From Acetobacteraceae bacterium ESL0709 (lineage in GTDB: Bacteria; Pseudomonadota; Alphaproteobacteria; Acetobacterales; Acetobacteraceae): a stretch of DNA of 64,000 nt. The DNA lies in the NCBI GenBank assembly GCA_029433415.1, contig JAQTIA010000003.1:372001-436000 (forward strand), in the 5' to 3' direction. The position numbers and the translations under genes were made by a program. Shown piece by piece: positions 7,585-16,805 of this stretch. Below the pieces are notes generated by a model, which made no database searches, was not told the origin of the DNA, and saw only the letters and a program-made list of their open reading frames with translations. Each line of letters opens with the position of its first letter. The first letter of the stretch is position 1.

Positions 7585-9066
7585 TTACGTGCGTTTCAGA
7601 CTGATCTGATCTGGAGTTGTAACGAAATAGCTTTGTGGATCACCCATGATAATATTGCTTCTTGCCGGGGGAGAGCTTAAAACGTCATCAAGATAGATCT
7701 CGAACGAAAGTTCCGTAATGAGATTACTGGGAATAAGCTGCAAGATCGCGGCCTCAAAGACTGTCCCCAATTGCAGAAGATTGATGGGGTCGCCTCCCTG
7801 AATGGAGTTAATATAGTTTGCCAGAGATGGCGCACAAAGCTGCGTTGCTGAATCATTATCAATAATATTAATGGCCGATGTCTGCCAATGACAGATGATT
7901 CTTACCTGCTGCTTAAGCGGACGAATAAAGGGAATTACATAATTATCATTACCATCCGTAATGGTGGCAGACATATCACGTGCATTTGTTTCCAGAATCC
8001 CTCCGCCAGTATAAAGCGGTGCTGATGTCGTATCGACAGGGATTGTAAAGTGTGAGCCATCATTAACTGTAACGACAAAATTACCATTGACCATGCTTGG
8101 GCCATTAACGCCGCTAATGGTAATATTCTGCCCGCTTTTCAGTCCGTGTGTCATCTCGGTCGTTATGGTGCATGGATTTCCCCTTTCAATTGCGGCGATG
8201 GTATTGACACTCTTGCGGAGATTCAGAAGGTCGAAGCAACTTTCGTAAATGGCGCCAGCAATCTGGGAAGGATCGCCACCATCAGCCATGACGCTATATC
8301 CGACAGGCGCATCGTTCACATCCCTGACCATCTTGACAGCGATGGAGCGCGAAATGATGTTTGGGACTTTTTGCAGACATGTTTTTATAAATCCGGGCGT
8401 TCCCTGACAGGTTGCCATTCCAGCCTGTAACACCCGTGCACGGTAATCCGCATCATTCTCGGGATCTTCACCCATGGTCCCAAACTGCGTATTTTCCACG
8501 CTCAATGTGTATCCTCTGGGGATAGCACCAACAACCTGCGTAACCGAGTAAGGAGGAATTGTGTAACCGCCTGTCGTTGTTGCCAGAATATAGAGATTGG
8601 GCAGAAACCCTGTGCTGGGAATTGTTACATTTTCCTGTGTTTCAAAGAGATATTGTCCATCCGTAAACTGAAATCCCTTTGCGAGAAACAGACCAGCTGT
8701 GCCTGTAAGATTGACATAGACTGAAGGGTTCGCCCCTTGTCCACGCTTGACACCGTAAATCTCGCCAAATCCGTCAAGCATATCAGAAGGCGCATTGAGA
8801 GGACTGATGGCATTGACTGCGGCAACTTTCATCTGATCCATCTGCAATAGTGCCGCCACAACCGATGACGTAATATCCTCAATCAGGGTTGAAGAGAGAT
8901 TTGTCGTCAGGCCTGGACTTAACTGTGTCGCAAGTGTTTGTAGATTATTCTGTAATACACTCTGTTCAGTAGGCACTATATCCCTATTGGATGTGACGGT
9001 AAAAAGTCCTGGATACTGGTCCTCCAATAAAGATAGAACAGAGGAAGGAATGCTTGGAGTTGCCAT
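7585..9066 (-). CDS. Baseplate J-like protein with inserted FCCH-like domain
   Basis: A 493-residue baseplate wedge protein. The N-terminal portion (NLSSTLIEDITSSVVAALLQ, then GFGEIYGVKRGQGANPSVYV) and the central part (GEDPENDADYRARVLQ) are typical of baseplate J/gp47-like proteins of contractile tails. Around residues 295-355 there is an insertion (THGLKSGQNITISGVNG, VNGNFVVTV, FTIPVDT) that reads like the small beta module found in phage proteins annotated as ubiquitin-activating E1 FCCH-like. The J protein probably connects the central hub to the wedges and sheath. It is preceded by the plug gene and followed by the DUF2612-like gene. Confidence 0.8.
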   Translation of the reverse strand: MATPSIPSSVLSLLEDQYPGLFTVTSNRDIVPTEQSVLQNNLQTLATQLSPGLTTNLSSTLIEDITSSVVAALLQMDQMKVAAVNAISPLNAPSDMLDGFGEIYGVKRGQGANPSVYVNLTGTAGLFLAKGFQFTDGQYLFETQENVTIPSTGFLPNLYILATTTGGYTIPPYSVTQVVGAIPRGYTLSVENTQFGTMGEDPENDADYRARVLQAGMATCQGTPGFIKTCLQKVPNIISRSIAVKMVRDVNDAPVGYSVMADGGDPSQIAGAIYESCFDLLNLRKSVNTIAAIERGNPCTITTEMTHGLKSGQNITISGVNGPSMVNGNFVVTVNDGSHFTIPVDTTSAPLYTGGGILETNARDMSATITDGNDNYVIPFIRPLKQQVRIICHWQTSAINIIDNDSATQLCAPSLANYINSIQGGDPINLLQLGTVFEAAILQLIPSNLITELSFEIYLDDVLSSPPARSNIIMGDPQSYFVTTPDQISLKRT

Positions 9067-9105
9067 TATATATAAACTTTCAGTTGGCTGGAATTTATGA
9101 AAATA

Positions 9106-9384
9106 TTAGACTGTAATCTCGAATGTTTTATTTTTTTCGCGATAGATACATTTTGATGTACTGATATTACGAAAAAGATTAATATCTGACAGCATGGGAG
9201 AACCAATGAGAGGTCGGTAAGCCAATACTCCGCTCTTGCTGTTCAGAACTTTAAAGTACCATCTTTCGTCAGACATATTCCATAAGAAGGTTACTGTAAT
9301 CAACCCTTCAGCGACAGACGTCTGGAATTGAAACGTATTCTCGGTATCGTTAATGTCAGGAAATTTTATGTAATGATCAACCAT
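9106..9384 (-). CDS. Phage baseplate plug protein (Pam3 gp18-like)
   Basis: A 92-residue beta-rich protein (FQFQTSVAEGLITVTFLWN, ERWYFKVLNSKSGVLAYRPL) whose pattern and length match the baseplate plug family typified by cyanophage Pam3 gp18. That protein sits in the tail channel at the baseplate centre. It lies directly upstream of the J gene, consistent with a baseplate operon. In related phages a hub gene follows the plug, but here none is seen. Confidence 0.6.
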   Translation of the reverse strand: MVDHYIKFPDINDTENTFQFQTSVAEGLITVTFLWNMSDERWYFKVLNSKSGVLAYRPLIGSPMLSDINLFRNISTSKCIYREKNKTFEITV

Positions 9385-9389
9385 GATAT

Positions 9390-9707
9390 TTATTCGTTGT
9401 GGCTGTTCTTGGGTTCACTGGTCTCACTTTCAACCGGCTTTCCCCTTGCGCTGTTGATTGTTTTTGCCAACCCGTCAAGTGTCTGTGTCATACCGTCAAT
9501 GAGATCTCCCAGATCAAATGTGGTCATCTGTTCCAGCGTTGGCATGAAACCGTCAATAAGCTGGGTAATACCATTACTTATTTTCTGTTGGTTCTGGTTC
9601 ATTTCTCGTCCCATGAGGGATTTGAACAAATTCTCCCCAGCAGCAACCAGATTTGTCGCAAGAGGAGCGTTTTCGTGCGTATCAGTCGTTAAATTCGTGT
9701 CAGTCAT
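9390..9707 (-). CDS. Hypothetical phage protein, helical
   Basis: A 105-residue polar, mostly helical protein from the ATG at 9707; a TTG two codons upstream is less likely. It has no signal peptide or membrane segment. The central helix region (NGITQLIDGFMPTLEQMTTF, IDGMTQTLDGLAKTINSA) shows a short internal repeat of the form I-D-G-x-x-x-T-L. It lies between the holin-like gene and the baseplate plug. A minor tail component is possible, but no family is recognised. Confidence 0.4.
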   Translation of the reverse strand: MTDTNLTTDTHENAPLATNLVAAGENLFKSLMGREMNQNQQKISNGITQLIDGFMPTLEQMTTFDLGDLIDGMTQTLDGLAKTINSARGKPVESETSEPKNSHNE

Positions 9708-9767
9708 GATCAATATCCGTTGTGATAATAAAGATTCAGGAGATAGTTCCAGCTTCGAACTGGTCAG

Positions 9768-10067
9768 TCACGTATAGGGCGATTTTTCATTTGGCAGTGG
9801 CGAGGGATCCGAAGAGAGAGGGGGAATGATCGTATTTCGTGATAAAGTCGCAACAAGGGGGAGCAGGGCAGCCTGACCAATCCGTTGTGCTGTCGTATTA
9901 TCTGGCAGTAATAAGGGAAGAGACGCTCCCATAAGCGAGTAGCCCATATCCTGTGCGATAGCTCCAGTCCACAAACCCGCTGCCGCACCAACAAACATGG
10001 AAAGTCCACTTAATGTCGTTGGTTGCTGAAGCCAATGTCTGAAATGGTCAAAAAGACGTAATGTCAT
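9768..10067 (-). CDS. Holin-like small membrane protein
   Basis: A 99-residue protein with an N-terminal amphipathic segment, two hydrophobic segments (about residues 20-50 and 65-80) and a polar Pro/Ser-rich tail. It starts with ATG inside the stop of the endolysin gene (ATGA overlap at 10064-10067) and has a GGAGGGA ribosome binding site. Size, membrane character and coupling to the lysozyme fit a holin or antiholin. No specific holin family is recognised. Confidence 0.5.
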   Translation of the reverse strand: MTLRLFDHFRHWLQQPTTLSGLSMFVGAAAGLWTGAIAQDMGYSLMGASLPLLLPDNTTAQRIGQAALLPLVATLSRNTIIPPLSSDPSPLPNEKSPYT

Positions 10068-10519
10068 GAGATTCCCTCCATAAAAAGTTTTCGCTCTGCC
10101 TGCCTGCGACGTGTCAAGCCGTTCAGAACACGCCCCCCAGCCTTATTCCAGCGCAAGAACTGGTCGGCAGCTTGCATGTATTTCCCACTATTGAGGTAAC
10201 GGAGCAGGGTAGAGCCATCCAGATTGCCGATACCAATATTATAAGTAAGAGAAAGCAGTGCCCCTTCCTGCTGCGGCGCAAGAGGCACTTTAACCAGTTT
10301 TGCGACCTGTTTCTGGACGTTCTGGAGAGTCTGCTGCAAAAGGGCATCTGCTCCCTCCTGCGTTAAGGGAGGAGTAAAATCTGTGACTGGCCTGCCATCT
10401 GCCGTAACAGTATTGCCATAACCAATCGTCCAAAATCCTGCCGGGCATGTATAAGGCTTGAGAGAGCATCCCTCGAACTGTTTGACGAGAGAGGTAGCTA
10501 TGGTTAAAGCATCCATCAT
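10064..10519 (-). CDS. Endolysin, phage lysozyme (glycoside hydrolase family 24)
   Basis: A 151-residue enzyme from the ATG at 10519, which follows a GGAGG ribosome binding site; the open frame continues upstream but overlaps the preceding gene. It has the T4-lysozyme-family signature: FEG with the catalytic Glu near residue 14, then PYTCPAGFWTIGYGNT, then LSLTYNIGIGNLDGSTLLRYLN and a C-terminal ARRR-like segment (LTRRRQAERKLF). It cleaves the MurNAc-GlcNAc bond of peptidoglycan for host lysis. There is no clear signal-arrest-release segment, so it should need the adjacent holin for export. It is coupled by ATGA overlaps on both sides. Confidence 0.85.
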   Translation of the reverse strand: MMDALTIATSLVKQFEGCSLKPYTCPAGFWTIGYGNTVTADGRPVTDFTPPLTQEGADALLQQTLQNVQKQVAKLVKVPLAPQQEGALLSLTYNIGIGNLDGSTLLRYLNSGKYMQAADQFLRWNKAGGRVLNGLTRRRQAERKLFMEGIS

Positions 10520-10815
10520 AAATGGCCTCCATGTATAAAGAGATTGATAAGGGCATAAGCAACGGCCGTACCAATGGCAGCACCAACACCAGTTGCCCAT
10601 GTTTTAAGTTCTGTAAGGTGCCTGATGGAATTGTTGATTTCAGCAAAACCGGCAGCGACCTGTGTATTTAATTGGGTAAGCTGAGTTTCCAGCCTTGATA
10701 ATTGTGATTCCAGACGAGAGAGACGTCTGTCATGCTCTGAATCTGTGATTTTGACATCTCTGATGGCTTCTCGAAGTTCCGCCTGAGTGACAAAGTCTTG
10801 TACATCGTCTGTCAT
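10516..10815 (-). CDS. XhlA-like coiled-coil membrane protein, lysis accessory
   Basis: A 99-residue protein from the ATG at 10815. A long coiled coil with heptads (HDRRLSRLESQLSRLETQL, then TQLNTQVAAGFAEINNSIRH) is followed by one C-terminal membrane segment (WATGVGAAIGTAVAYALINL). This layout is that of XhlA/haemolysin-type holin partners. Its stop overlaps the endolysin start (ATGA), so the three genes form a coupled lysis cassette: XhlA-like, lysozyme, holin-like. Confidence 0.6.
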   Translation of the reverse strand: MTDDVQDFVTQAELREAIRDVKITDSEHDRRLSRLESQLSRLETQLTQLNTQVAAGFAEINNSIRHLTELKTWATGVGAAIGTAVAYALINLFIHGGHL

Positions 10816-10880
10816 GTTGGTTCCATAAAAAAGCCGCCTTGTTACAGGCGGCCATATCAAATCCTTCTAAAATAAAGATA

Positions 10881-11168
10881 TCAGGATGCGTTATCTGTCT
10901 TTGTCGTGGAAACAAGTTCGGGGTAAGTATTGCTCTGTTGATATTTACTGTCTGGATCCAGAACCCATGCTGTGTCGTTCCACCAGGGGGCACTGTCTGG
11001 CGCAGGAGGCGGTGAAGCCTCTGAATAAAAGCCACTCACAATGATATAGCCTGCTTCCTGCCAGCCCAGTGCTTTGGTGCGGTAACAGGCATAATTTTGA
11101 AGAACAGGCATTGAATGTGTTTCTTTTGCGATATCTGCTATTGTCGTATTTGTATTCGTATCCGTCAT
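10881..11168 (-). CDS. Hypothetical phage protein near tail fibres
   Basis: A 95-residue protein with a Thr/Asn-rich start and a Trp-rich, Pro-rich body (EASPPPAPDSAPWWNDTAWV). It lies between the fibre-assembly-like gene and the lysis cassette and is transcribed with them. The resemblance in composition to the adjacent 147-residue protein (Trp, Pro, Tyr) suggests a fibre-related accessory. No family is recognised. Confidence 0.4.
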   Translation of the reverse strand: MTDTNTNTTIADIAKETHSMPVLQNYACYRTKALGWQEAGYIIVSGFYSEASPPPAPDSAPWWNDTAWVLDPDSKYQQSNTYPELVSTTKTDNAS

Positions 11169-11189
11169 AATATGTCTCTTATATAAATT

Positions 11190-11633
11190 TTAATCTGTGA
11201 GTTTTTCCGGTTTAGCCGGAAGTTCAGTGATGGTCGTATCAGACCCGTCTATAATGGCATTAAGCGCCTTGATATAAGCCTTGGTTTGCTCTCCAAAGCT
11301 TTCTCCCATAGCGACTATCATCGGGGCCTGTGACTGGATGAAGGCCAAAGTGGATTGAGCCTGATCTTTCAGGGGAACGGGGGCAGGAGGCGCCTGATAA
11401 TCAATGATCTTACCATCCTGCACGCCCCTTCCGCATGGAAGACGGAAATTTGTCTGATCATTCCATTCCTCCTCCGTCATGGCGATCATTTCAGAAGCGG
11501 GCGGCACCTGTGCAACACTGGAAAGGCTCCATGTGTCATACCACCCTGTAACAGAAGTGGGCTGTGGCGCTTTAACGTCATAAGACGCGTAATAGCGGGC
11601 AGGGTATTCCTGCTCTCTTGTTGTATCTGGCAT
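11190..11633 (-). CDS. Putative tail fibre assembly/accessory protein
   Basis: A 147-residue protein directly downstream of the fibre gene, with an AAAAGGAAA ribosome binding site. The N-terminal half (ARYYASYDVKAPQPTSVTGW, then IAMTEEEWNDQTN) follows the pattern of tail-fibre assembly chaperones, which carry 'YYA..D..G.P.. GWYDT' and a Trp in the EEW motif. The C-terminal half is helical (STLAFIQSQAPMIVAMGESF). Position after the fibre supports the call; similarity is moderate and a fibre-tip component remains possible. Confidence 0.5.
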   Translation of the reverse strand: MPDTTREQEYPARYYASYDVKAPQPTSVTGWYDTWSLSSVAQVPPASEMIAMTEEEWNDQTNFRLPCGRGVQDGKIIDYQAPPAPVPLKDQAQSTLAFIQSQAPMIVAMGESFGEQTKAYIKALNAIIDGSDTTITELPAKPEKLTD

Positions 11634-11644
11634 AATGTTTCCTT

Positions 11645-14116
11645 TTAAGCTGGACCTACTGCGATTACGTAAACCGGCGCATTACTGACACCCCAAGGAG
11701 CTTTAATACCGTTAGTCCCCGCAATATTTATTTTAAAATTGGAATTATTTGGCAACGCTCCTGAATCGAATGTTGCTGTAGTCATTCCGAAATACGCCCC
11801 ATCACTGCCGATCGTAGAGAGAGTTACCACGGGTGTCCCTGAAAAACTCTCCGGAAACGAAATTACTTGCCCGTGCGACGCCGTGACCGTGAACGCCTGA
11901 ATTTTTGTTGGGGCAGACGTATTATTCGCGGTTTTTAGATATTGTCCGGGCAGGGCATTAATCTGATTCCACAGGTCGTTAATCGTGTCACGGGTGGGTA
12001 ACAATGTCTCCTGAAATCCATCATGCCGAAGGGCCAACCAGGGGTGACCATCAAAGATGTTTTTGATCGTCCTGATCGTGGTCGGTCGCGCATCCAAGTC
12101 TGAATAGGTCAGGGCATGGACAGTCTGATCCGTAGGATAGAAAAACTGCCAGTTCATTCCATTCGGCAATACAGCCAATCCTACGCCGCGATTATAGACT
12201 GCATTATTGAGGTAAAGATCACTACTGGGATTGGCAGGAACAGATTGTACTAACTTTGATTCAGCGGCTTGGGCACGTGCCGTCTCATCCTGCACAGACT
12301 CAATGGATGCGCCATTAAAATCGTTGCTTCCATCATTCTGTACGATAAGCTGAGGATGTCCTCCAAAACCATTCTTCAGTGTTCTGATTGTGGTCGCCCG
12401 TGCGTCAGCGTCTGAATAGGTCAGGGCGTGAACTGTTTGCTCTATAGGGTAGAAAAATTCCCAGTTCCCTGCTCCCTCTGGCAACACAGCCAGCCCTGAA
12501 CCACGGTTATACACCGCATTAGCCAGACGGAGGTCACTGACAGGATTAGCAGGGACTGATTGCAGTAATCTTGACTCCGCATTTTGTGCCCGCGCTGTCT
12601 CGTCGTGTAACGCACTGGCGAGGCCAGATATATTATTTGTTATTTGTGCCTCGGCCGCCTGCGCCCTGTTGATTTCATCCTGCACAGACTCAATGGAAGC
12701 GCCATTAAAATCGTTGCTTCCATCATTCTGTACGATAAGCTGGGGATGTCCTCCAAAACCATTCTTCAGTGTTCTGATTGTGGTCGCCCGTGCGTCAGCG
12801 TCTGAATAGGTCAGGGCATGGACAGTCTGATCCGTAGGATAGAAAAACTGCCAGTTCATTCCATTCGGCAATACAGCCAATCCTAAGCCGCGATTATAGA
12901 CTGCATTATTGAGATGGAGATCACTACTGGGATTGGCAGGAACAGATTGTACTAACTTTGATTCTAGACTCCCTTCACTGGGATAACGCGTCCAGTTTGG
13001 GGGAGCATTGTCATCGCCTGTTCGTGGAGCGCCCAACAAATCGCCATTACTGTCCTGAATGAGCCAGTGCATGGCTTTTTGGCCGTTGCCAATCCAGGCG
13101 CCTCCAATCAGATTAGGGGGCAGGTAAGTTCGGACATTATTCTCATCAACCAAATAGATGGAACCCTCAGGAGGGTTACCTTTATCGACGCCCAAAGCCC
13201 TGATTTTTCCACTTTCGGTATTGTCAGGAGACATGACAAAACCATGTTCCGCTGCTTTTGACGGGTCACTCGACCATTGGGCAAGAGATAATGTAGCAGG
13301 CTCCCCAGCTGTAGGATTGCTCCTAAGACGCAACTCTACATTGGGATAATTGTCAGGATCTCTATTTGTTCCAGCGCTTTTATAACGATAAAAAGCATAG
13401 CTGTCGCCACCATAAGAATCCCTTACGCCCCATGCTGTCTGTATCCCGCCGGCATAATCCAGTCTTGCTCCAAGTGCATCACCACCGTTAAGGTGGCCTG
13501 TAGTGTCCCAATTCTGGTCAAGTGGGTAATCCAACAAGTTACCTGCATACAGGTCGTTTCTGCCATTTGTTCCCGGAGCGCCTGGCGGTGCGTCATAGGA
13601 ATAAACCGCTTTTGAGCCGTCGCTATGTGTGGCCGTAACAGTTACTTTGCTGGATTTTCCGGCTTCAACCGGCTCCTGAGTTACAGACGTATCTGTTACT
13701 GTAACGCTGTCCTTGCCGGGCGGCAGTCTGACTTCTATCGGAGGAAGTTTGACGCCACTATCAAGACCGAGAGTCAGCTTCAGAGTGCTGACCTCCCCCT
13801 GTTGCACATTATCCTGCTCATATTCGACATCAGAGATGGAGAGACCCTGAGCTCCCGGCGGAATTGTGAAGTCAACCGTGTAGGAATTCCCATCTTCAGT
13901 ATAAACAGTCAATGTAGCAGGCTGCTCATGCCCGGGTTGAGCTGGTGTGGTAGAAATTGTCATTTTGGCAACTTTTCCACCCGAAGTACCAAGCACCTTG
14001 AGAGGGAAAAGCGCTAAAGAAGCAACGCCTTCCGGGTTGATCTGCGTGCCGACAATATGATTAAGCGCCTGCTTGCCTATGGCCAGTGGTAGTGCGTTAG
14101 GATCTATCTCCGTCAT
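11645..14116 (-). CDS. Tail fibre protein with internal repeats
   Basis: An 823-residue fibre. The N-terminal 180 residues contain two immunoglobulin-like segments (FTIPPGAQGLSISDVEYEQD; PPIEVRLPPGKDSVTVTDTS) probably anchoring to the baseplate. Three copies of an approximately 110-residue module follow, each with LVQSVPANP or a variant, NNAVYNRG, FYPTDQTVHALTYSDADARA and IRTLKNGFGGHPQLIVQNDG, separated by short helical trimerisation-like linkers (VQDEINRAQAAE). The C-terminal 80 residues (HGQVISFPESFSGTPVVTLS) look like a lectin-type beta-sandwich tip. Modules are shared with the next fibre, suggesting recombination between them. It should bind the target-cell surface. Confidence 0.75.
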   Translation of the reverse strand: MTEIDPNALPLAIGKQALNHIVGTQINPEGVASLALFPLKVLGTSGGKVAKMTISTTPAQPGHEQPATLTVYTEDGNSYTVDFTIPPGAQGLSISDVEYEQDNVQQGEVSTLKLTLGLDSGVKLPPIEVRLPPGKDSVTVTDTSVTQEPVEAGKSSKVTVTATHSDGSKAVYSYDAPPGAPGTNGRNDLYAGNLLDYPLDQNWDTTGHLNGGDALGARLDYAGGIQTAWGVRDSYGGDSYAFYRYKSAGTNRDPDNYPNVELRLRSNPTAGEPATLSLAQWSSDPSKAAEHGFVMSPDNTESGKIRALGVDKGNPPEGSIYLVDENNVRTYLPPNLIGGAWIGNGQKAMHWLIQDSNGDLLGAPRTGDDNAPPNWTRYPSEGSLESKLVQSVPANPSSDLHLNNAVYNRGLGLAVLPNGMNWQFFYPTDQTVHALTYSDADARATTIRTLKNGFGGHPQLIVQNDGSNDFNGASIESVQDEINRAQAAEAQITNNISGLASALHDETARAQNAESRLLQSVPANPVSDLRLANAVYNRGSGLAVLPEGAGNWEFFYPIEQTVHALTYSDADARATTIRTLKNGFGGHPQLIVQNDGSNDFNGASIESVQDETARAQAAESKLVQSVPANPSSDLYLNNAVYNRGVGLAVLPNGMNWQFFYPTDQTVHALTYSDLDARPTTIRTIKNIFDGHPWLALRHDGFQETLLPTRDTINDLWNQINALPGQYLKTANNTSAPTKIQAFTVTASHGQVISFPESFSGTPVVTLSTIGSDGAYFGMTTATFDSGALPNNSNFKINIAGTNGIKAPWGVSNAPVYVIAVGPA

Positions 14117-14165
14117 TTTGATTCTCTTGCTAATTTATATATTTATAATAACCTATTTTTATGCT

Positions 14166-16286
14166 TCAGTACTCATAAACAGTTACGGCCACTCTTAAAC
14201 TGTTACCTTCATGGCCAGCGCCGACATCGCTATCCTTTAAGCCATGAGATATTAATAAGAGTTTAAATCCATTTTCATCTAGAATTAACTCTCCAGTATT
14301 GTCATCCCAATCCACATAAGCGCCCCACACATTGAAATGATATCCAATATGAGCGCTTCCCATAACAGACATATTAATAGTTACATTTGGAATCCGTGCA
14401 TTTCCAGTCCCAGAAAACTGTAAATCTAATAATTGCTTGGAGAAATTTATTGTATCACCGTTTTTTGCTATCTGCCAAAAACTTTGTATCCTTTTTACAC
14501 CTGGAAATGTTTTAGCGATATCATCATAATAAGCCAAATCTCCTCTGGAGGACTTGGTATCATCCCAATAATTTGCACGGCCTGTTTTAATATTGGTATG
14601 TAATCCACGACCAGGTATGTCGCCTGGCCCCATCCCCCAAGAGCCCGATATTTTATCATTTTCAACATTTATGGCACGATTGGTTTCATCCTGCACAGAC
14701 TGGATGGAAGCGCCATTAAAATCGTCGCTTCCATCATTCTGTACGATAAGCTGGGGATGACCTCCGAAGCCATTTTTCAATGTTCTGATGGTCGTTGGTC
14801 GCGCATCCGCATCTGAATAAATCAATGCCTTGGCTGTCTGCTCTATAGGGTAAAGTTGCTTCCATCCAATACCCTCGACATAAAATTCATATTGCTGGGC
14901 ATCATGGTTCCATACCACGTTATCAATACGTGTATCGGACCTACCCGGAACCGATTGCACAAACGTTGCTTCAGCAGCTAATGCCCTGTTGCGTTCATTG
15001 GCAACATCCTGAATGGCCCTGTTACGTTCATTTGTCACATCCTGGATAGCCCGATTGCGTTCATCCCATACATCTTCAATACAGGCAGTTGTAATATCAC
15101 CGCGTCCTTCAACATTGGCCTGAAGGCGCTGTCTGTCACTATTATTATTGGCCCAGATATTGGGGGTGCGGTTATCGCCATTACTATAACCATGGCTTAT
15201 CACAGCATCCTGCTTAAAGGCGTTCAAGGCATTATTCGTATCCTGAATATCTGCAAGGTTAGCTAATGAATGATCGTAGCGACTATCTTCTCCCTCTATA
15301 GCCACATGAGGATGAGGCTGATCATGCATAATGCGCGCGTGTGTGATACGCGTGTCATAACTGCTATAGGGAGCACTGATTATAGCTTGTGTGGATTTAA
15401 AATTCTGCAGGTCGTTATTAATGTTATTTTCAGTTGCTACAGCGCGATTTTTTTCGTCCTGTACATCTTCAATACAGGCAGTTGTAATGTCATGGCGTCC
15501 TTCAACATTGGCCTGAAGGCGTTGTCGGTCGCTATTATTATTGGCCCAGATATTGGGGATACGGTTATCACCGCTATTATAACCATGGCCCCTTACAGCA
15601 TCAGTCTTTAAGGCTTGCAAATCGGCATTAACATTATCAACGTAATTTTGAGGAGCAAGGTCCCATGATTTACCGCTATTATCTTTATAGTGAGCCTGTC
15701 CTGTATCACCATTCGTTAACAGGCTAATACCTTGGGTGTCATTAGGACGCAGACCAAGACGACCGGACACAAACTCGTTTAATCTTATGCCCAGTTCCGA
15801 AAAATTAACCGATGACCACCAGCCTGTAGTTTGATCACCAGGAGGAGTCCGATTATCATCTTTCAGACTGATCCATAATTGAGTCGGTACTTGAGGGTCC
15901 GCCAGAATAGCATTTTTCTTGTAACCACCAATTGTATTAACGACATCGGGATCATAAACACCCAAATACCCTGCCTGAGGGAATAGATTAAATATCTTTG
16001 CCGTCATGTTAAGGGAAACAATATCGCCGCTCACAAAGGCTTGCGCGTTTGTATTTTCCTGTGCCCTGATTACAGTAAATGTATCAGTATTGCGCTGTGT
16101 TACATAACATATCTCAAAAATTGATTGATCAGCGACTGAAATAATAGTAACAGGAAACGCTTCTCCAGGCTGCGTTAGAGCGGGAAAGAGTGCGCCTGTA
16201 CCGGATTCAACTACGATGGTTGTGATTGACTTGGAAATAGATGTAGCGAGCAGAGTCTTCGCTCGGTTTGCGTATTGAAAAAACAT
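14166..16286 (-). CDS. Tail fibre / receptor-binding protein
   Basis: A 706-residue protein. The N-terminal ~100 residues (FQYANRAKTLLATSISKSIT, then FEICYVTQRNTDTFTVIRAQ) resemble the beta domain at the head of many phage fibres. The middle has two near-identical modules (SGDNRIPNIWANNNSDRQRL and counterpart) and repeated ERNRAIQDV-type helical linkers. A later block (SDADARPTTIRTLKNGFGGH) is the module also found three times in the downstream fibre. The C-terminus is unique. It is the first gene after the small secreted-protein array and restarts the structural gene order. Confidence 0.75.
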   Translation of the reverse strand: MFFQYANRAKTLLATSISKSITTIVVESGTGALFPALTQPGEAFPVTIISVADQSIFEICYVTQRNTDTFTVIRAQENTNAQAFVSGDIVSLNMTAKIFNLFPQAGYLGVYDPDVVNTIGGYKKNAILADPQVPTQLWISLKDDNRTPPGDQTTGWWSSVNFSELGIRLNEFVSGRLGLRPNDTQGISLLTNGDTGQAHYKDNSGKSWDLAPQNYVDNVNADLQALKTDAVRGHGYNSGDNRIPNIWANNNSDRQRLQANVEGRHDITTACIEDVQDEKNRAVATENNINNDLQNFKSTQAIISAPYSSYDTRITHARIMHDQPHPHVAIEGEDSRYDHSLANLADIQDTNNALNAFKQDAVISHGYSNGDNRTPNIWANNNSDRQRLQANVEGRGDITTACIEDVWDERNRAIQDVTNERNRAIQDVANERNRALAAEATFVQSVPGRSDTRIDNVVWNHDAQQYEFYVEGIGWKQLYPIEQTAKALIYSDADARPTTIRTLKNGFGGHPQLIVQNDGSDDFNGASIQSVQDETNRAINVENDKISGSWGMGPGDIPGRGLHTNIKTGRANYWDDTKSSRGDLAYYDDIAKTFPGVKRIQSFWQIAKNGDTINFSKQLLDLQFSGTGNARIPNVTINMSVMGSAHIGYHFNVWGAYVDWDDNTGELILDENGFKLLLISHGLKDSDVGAGHEGNSLRVAVTVYEY

Positions 16287-16372
16287 TTTATAAATCCGTT
16301 TTGGGTAAATTTTATTATGATAGTTCCGACTATTTATAAGTATAGAGTGACTATTATAAATATAATAAAAAA

Positions 16373-16755
16373 TTACTTTTTAAAATCTATGCGAAAGCGC
16401 CTTCCAATCAGAAGGAGCATAGCCTCTTGGCCATCTTTAATATTGGGATAAAAATCTATGGCAAACAAAATCATTCTGACATAGGCATTTTTCTCTTCAT
16501 AATAAATTTTGACAGAACCATAATCTTTCCCGGTGTGTTTTTTGATCTGGTCATGTCCAATAGCTCAAGCTCGTAAGCTGCGCCGTTCTCAAGATAAGCG
16601 GTTCTGTCACTATTCTGGACCTTGAGCATGTTTTCAGTCAGCCCCTTTATGCCACGTTTTTTATAGTCTTTTACAAAATTATTCTCTGCTTCCTCATGAG
16701 GTAGCATGTCTTGGCATAAAAGAGACTGTATAGGAAGATTACTATAAAGACACAC
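16373..16755 (-). pseudogene. Decayed member of the small secreted-protein family
   Basis: The first frame gives AENNFVKDYKKRG, then TAYLENGAAYELELLD and ends out of frame after KNTPGK. A different frame continues the homology as KDYGSVKIYYEEKNAYVRMI and FAIDFYPNIKDGQEA before a TAA at 16373-16375. Joined, it aligns with the intact gene at 16806 (TGKDPGPSSYFYSDKVAYVR, FYPSIKEGQEA). The break is near a CCGGG tract around 16530. The 5' end also lacks a signal peptide. It is the last, most degraded member of the 12-gene run that follows muramidase C. Confidence 0.65.
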
Positions 16756-16805
16756 AACATTATATTGCGAAACTATCGTGCGGTTTTCTCCTTACTACAC
16801 AGCTT

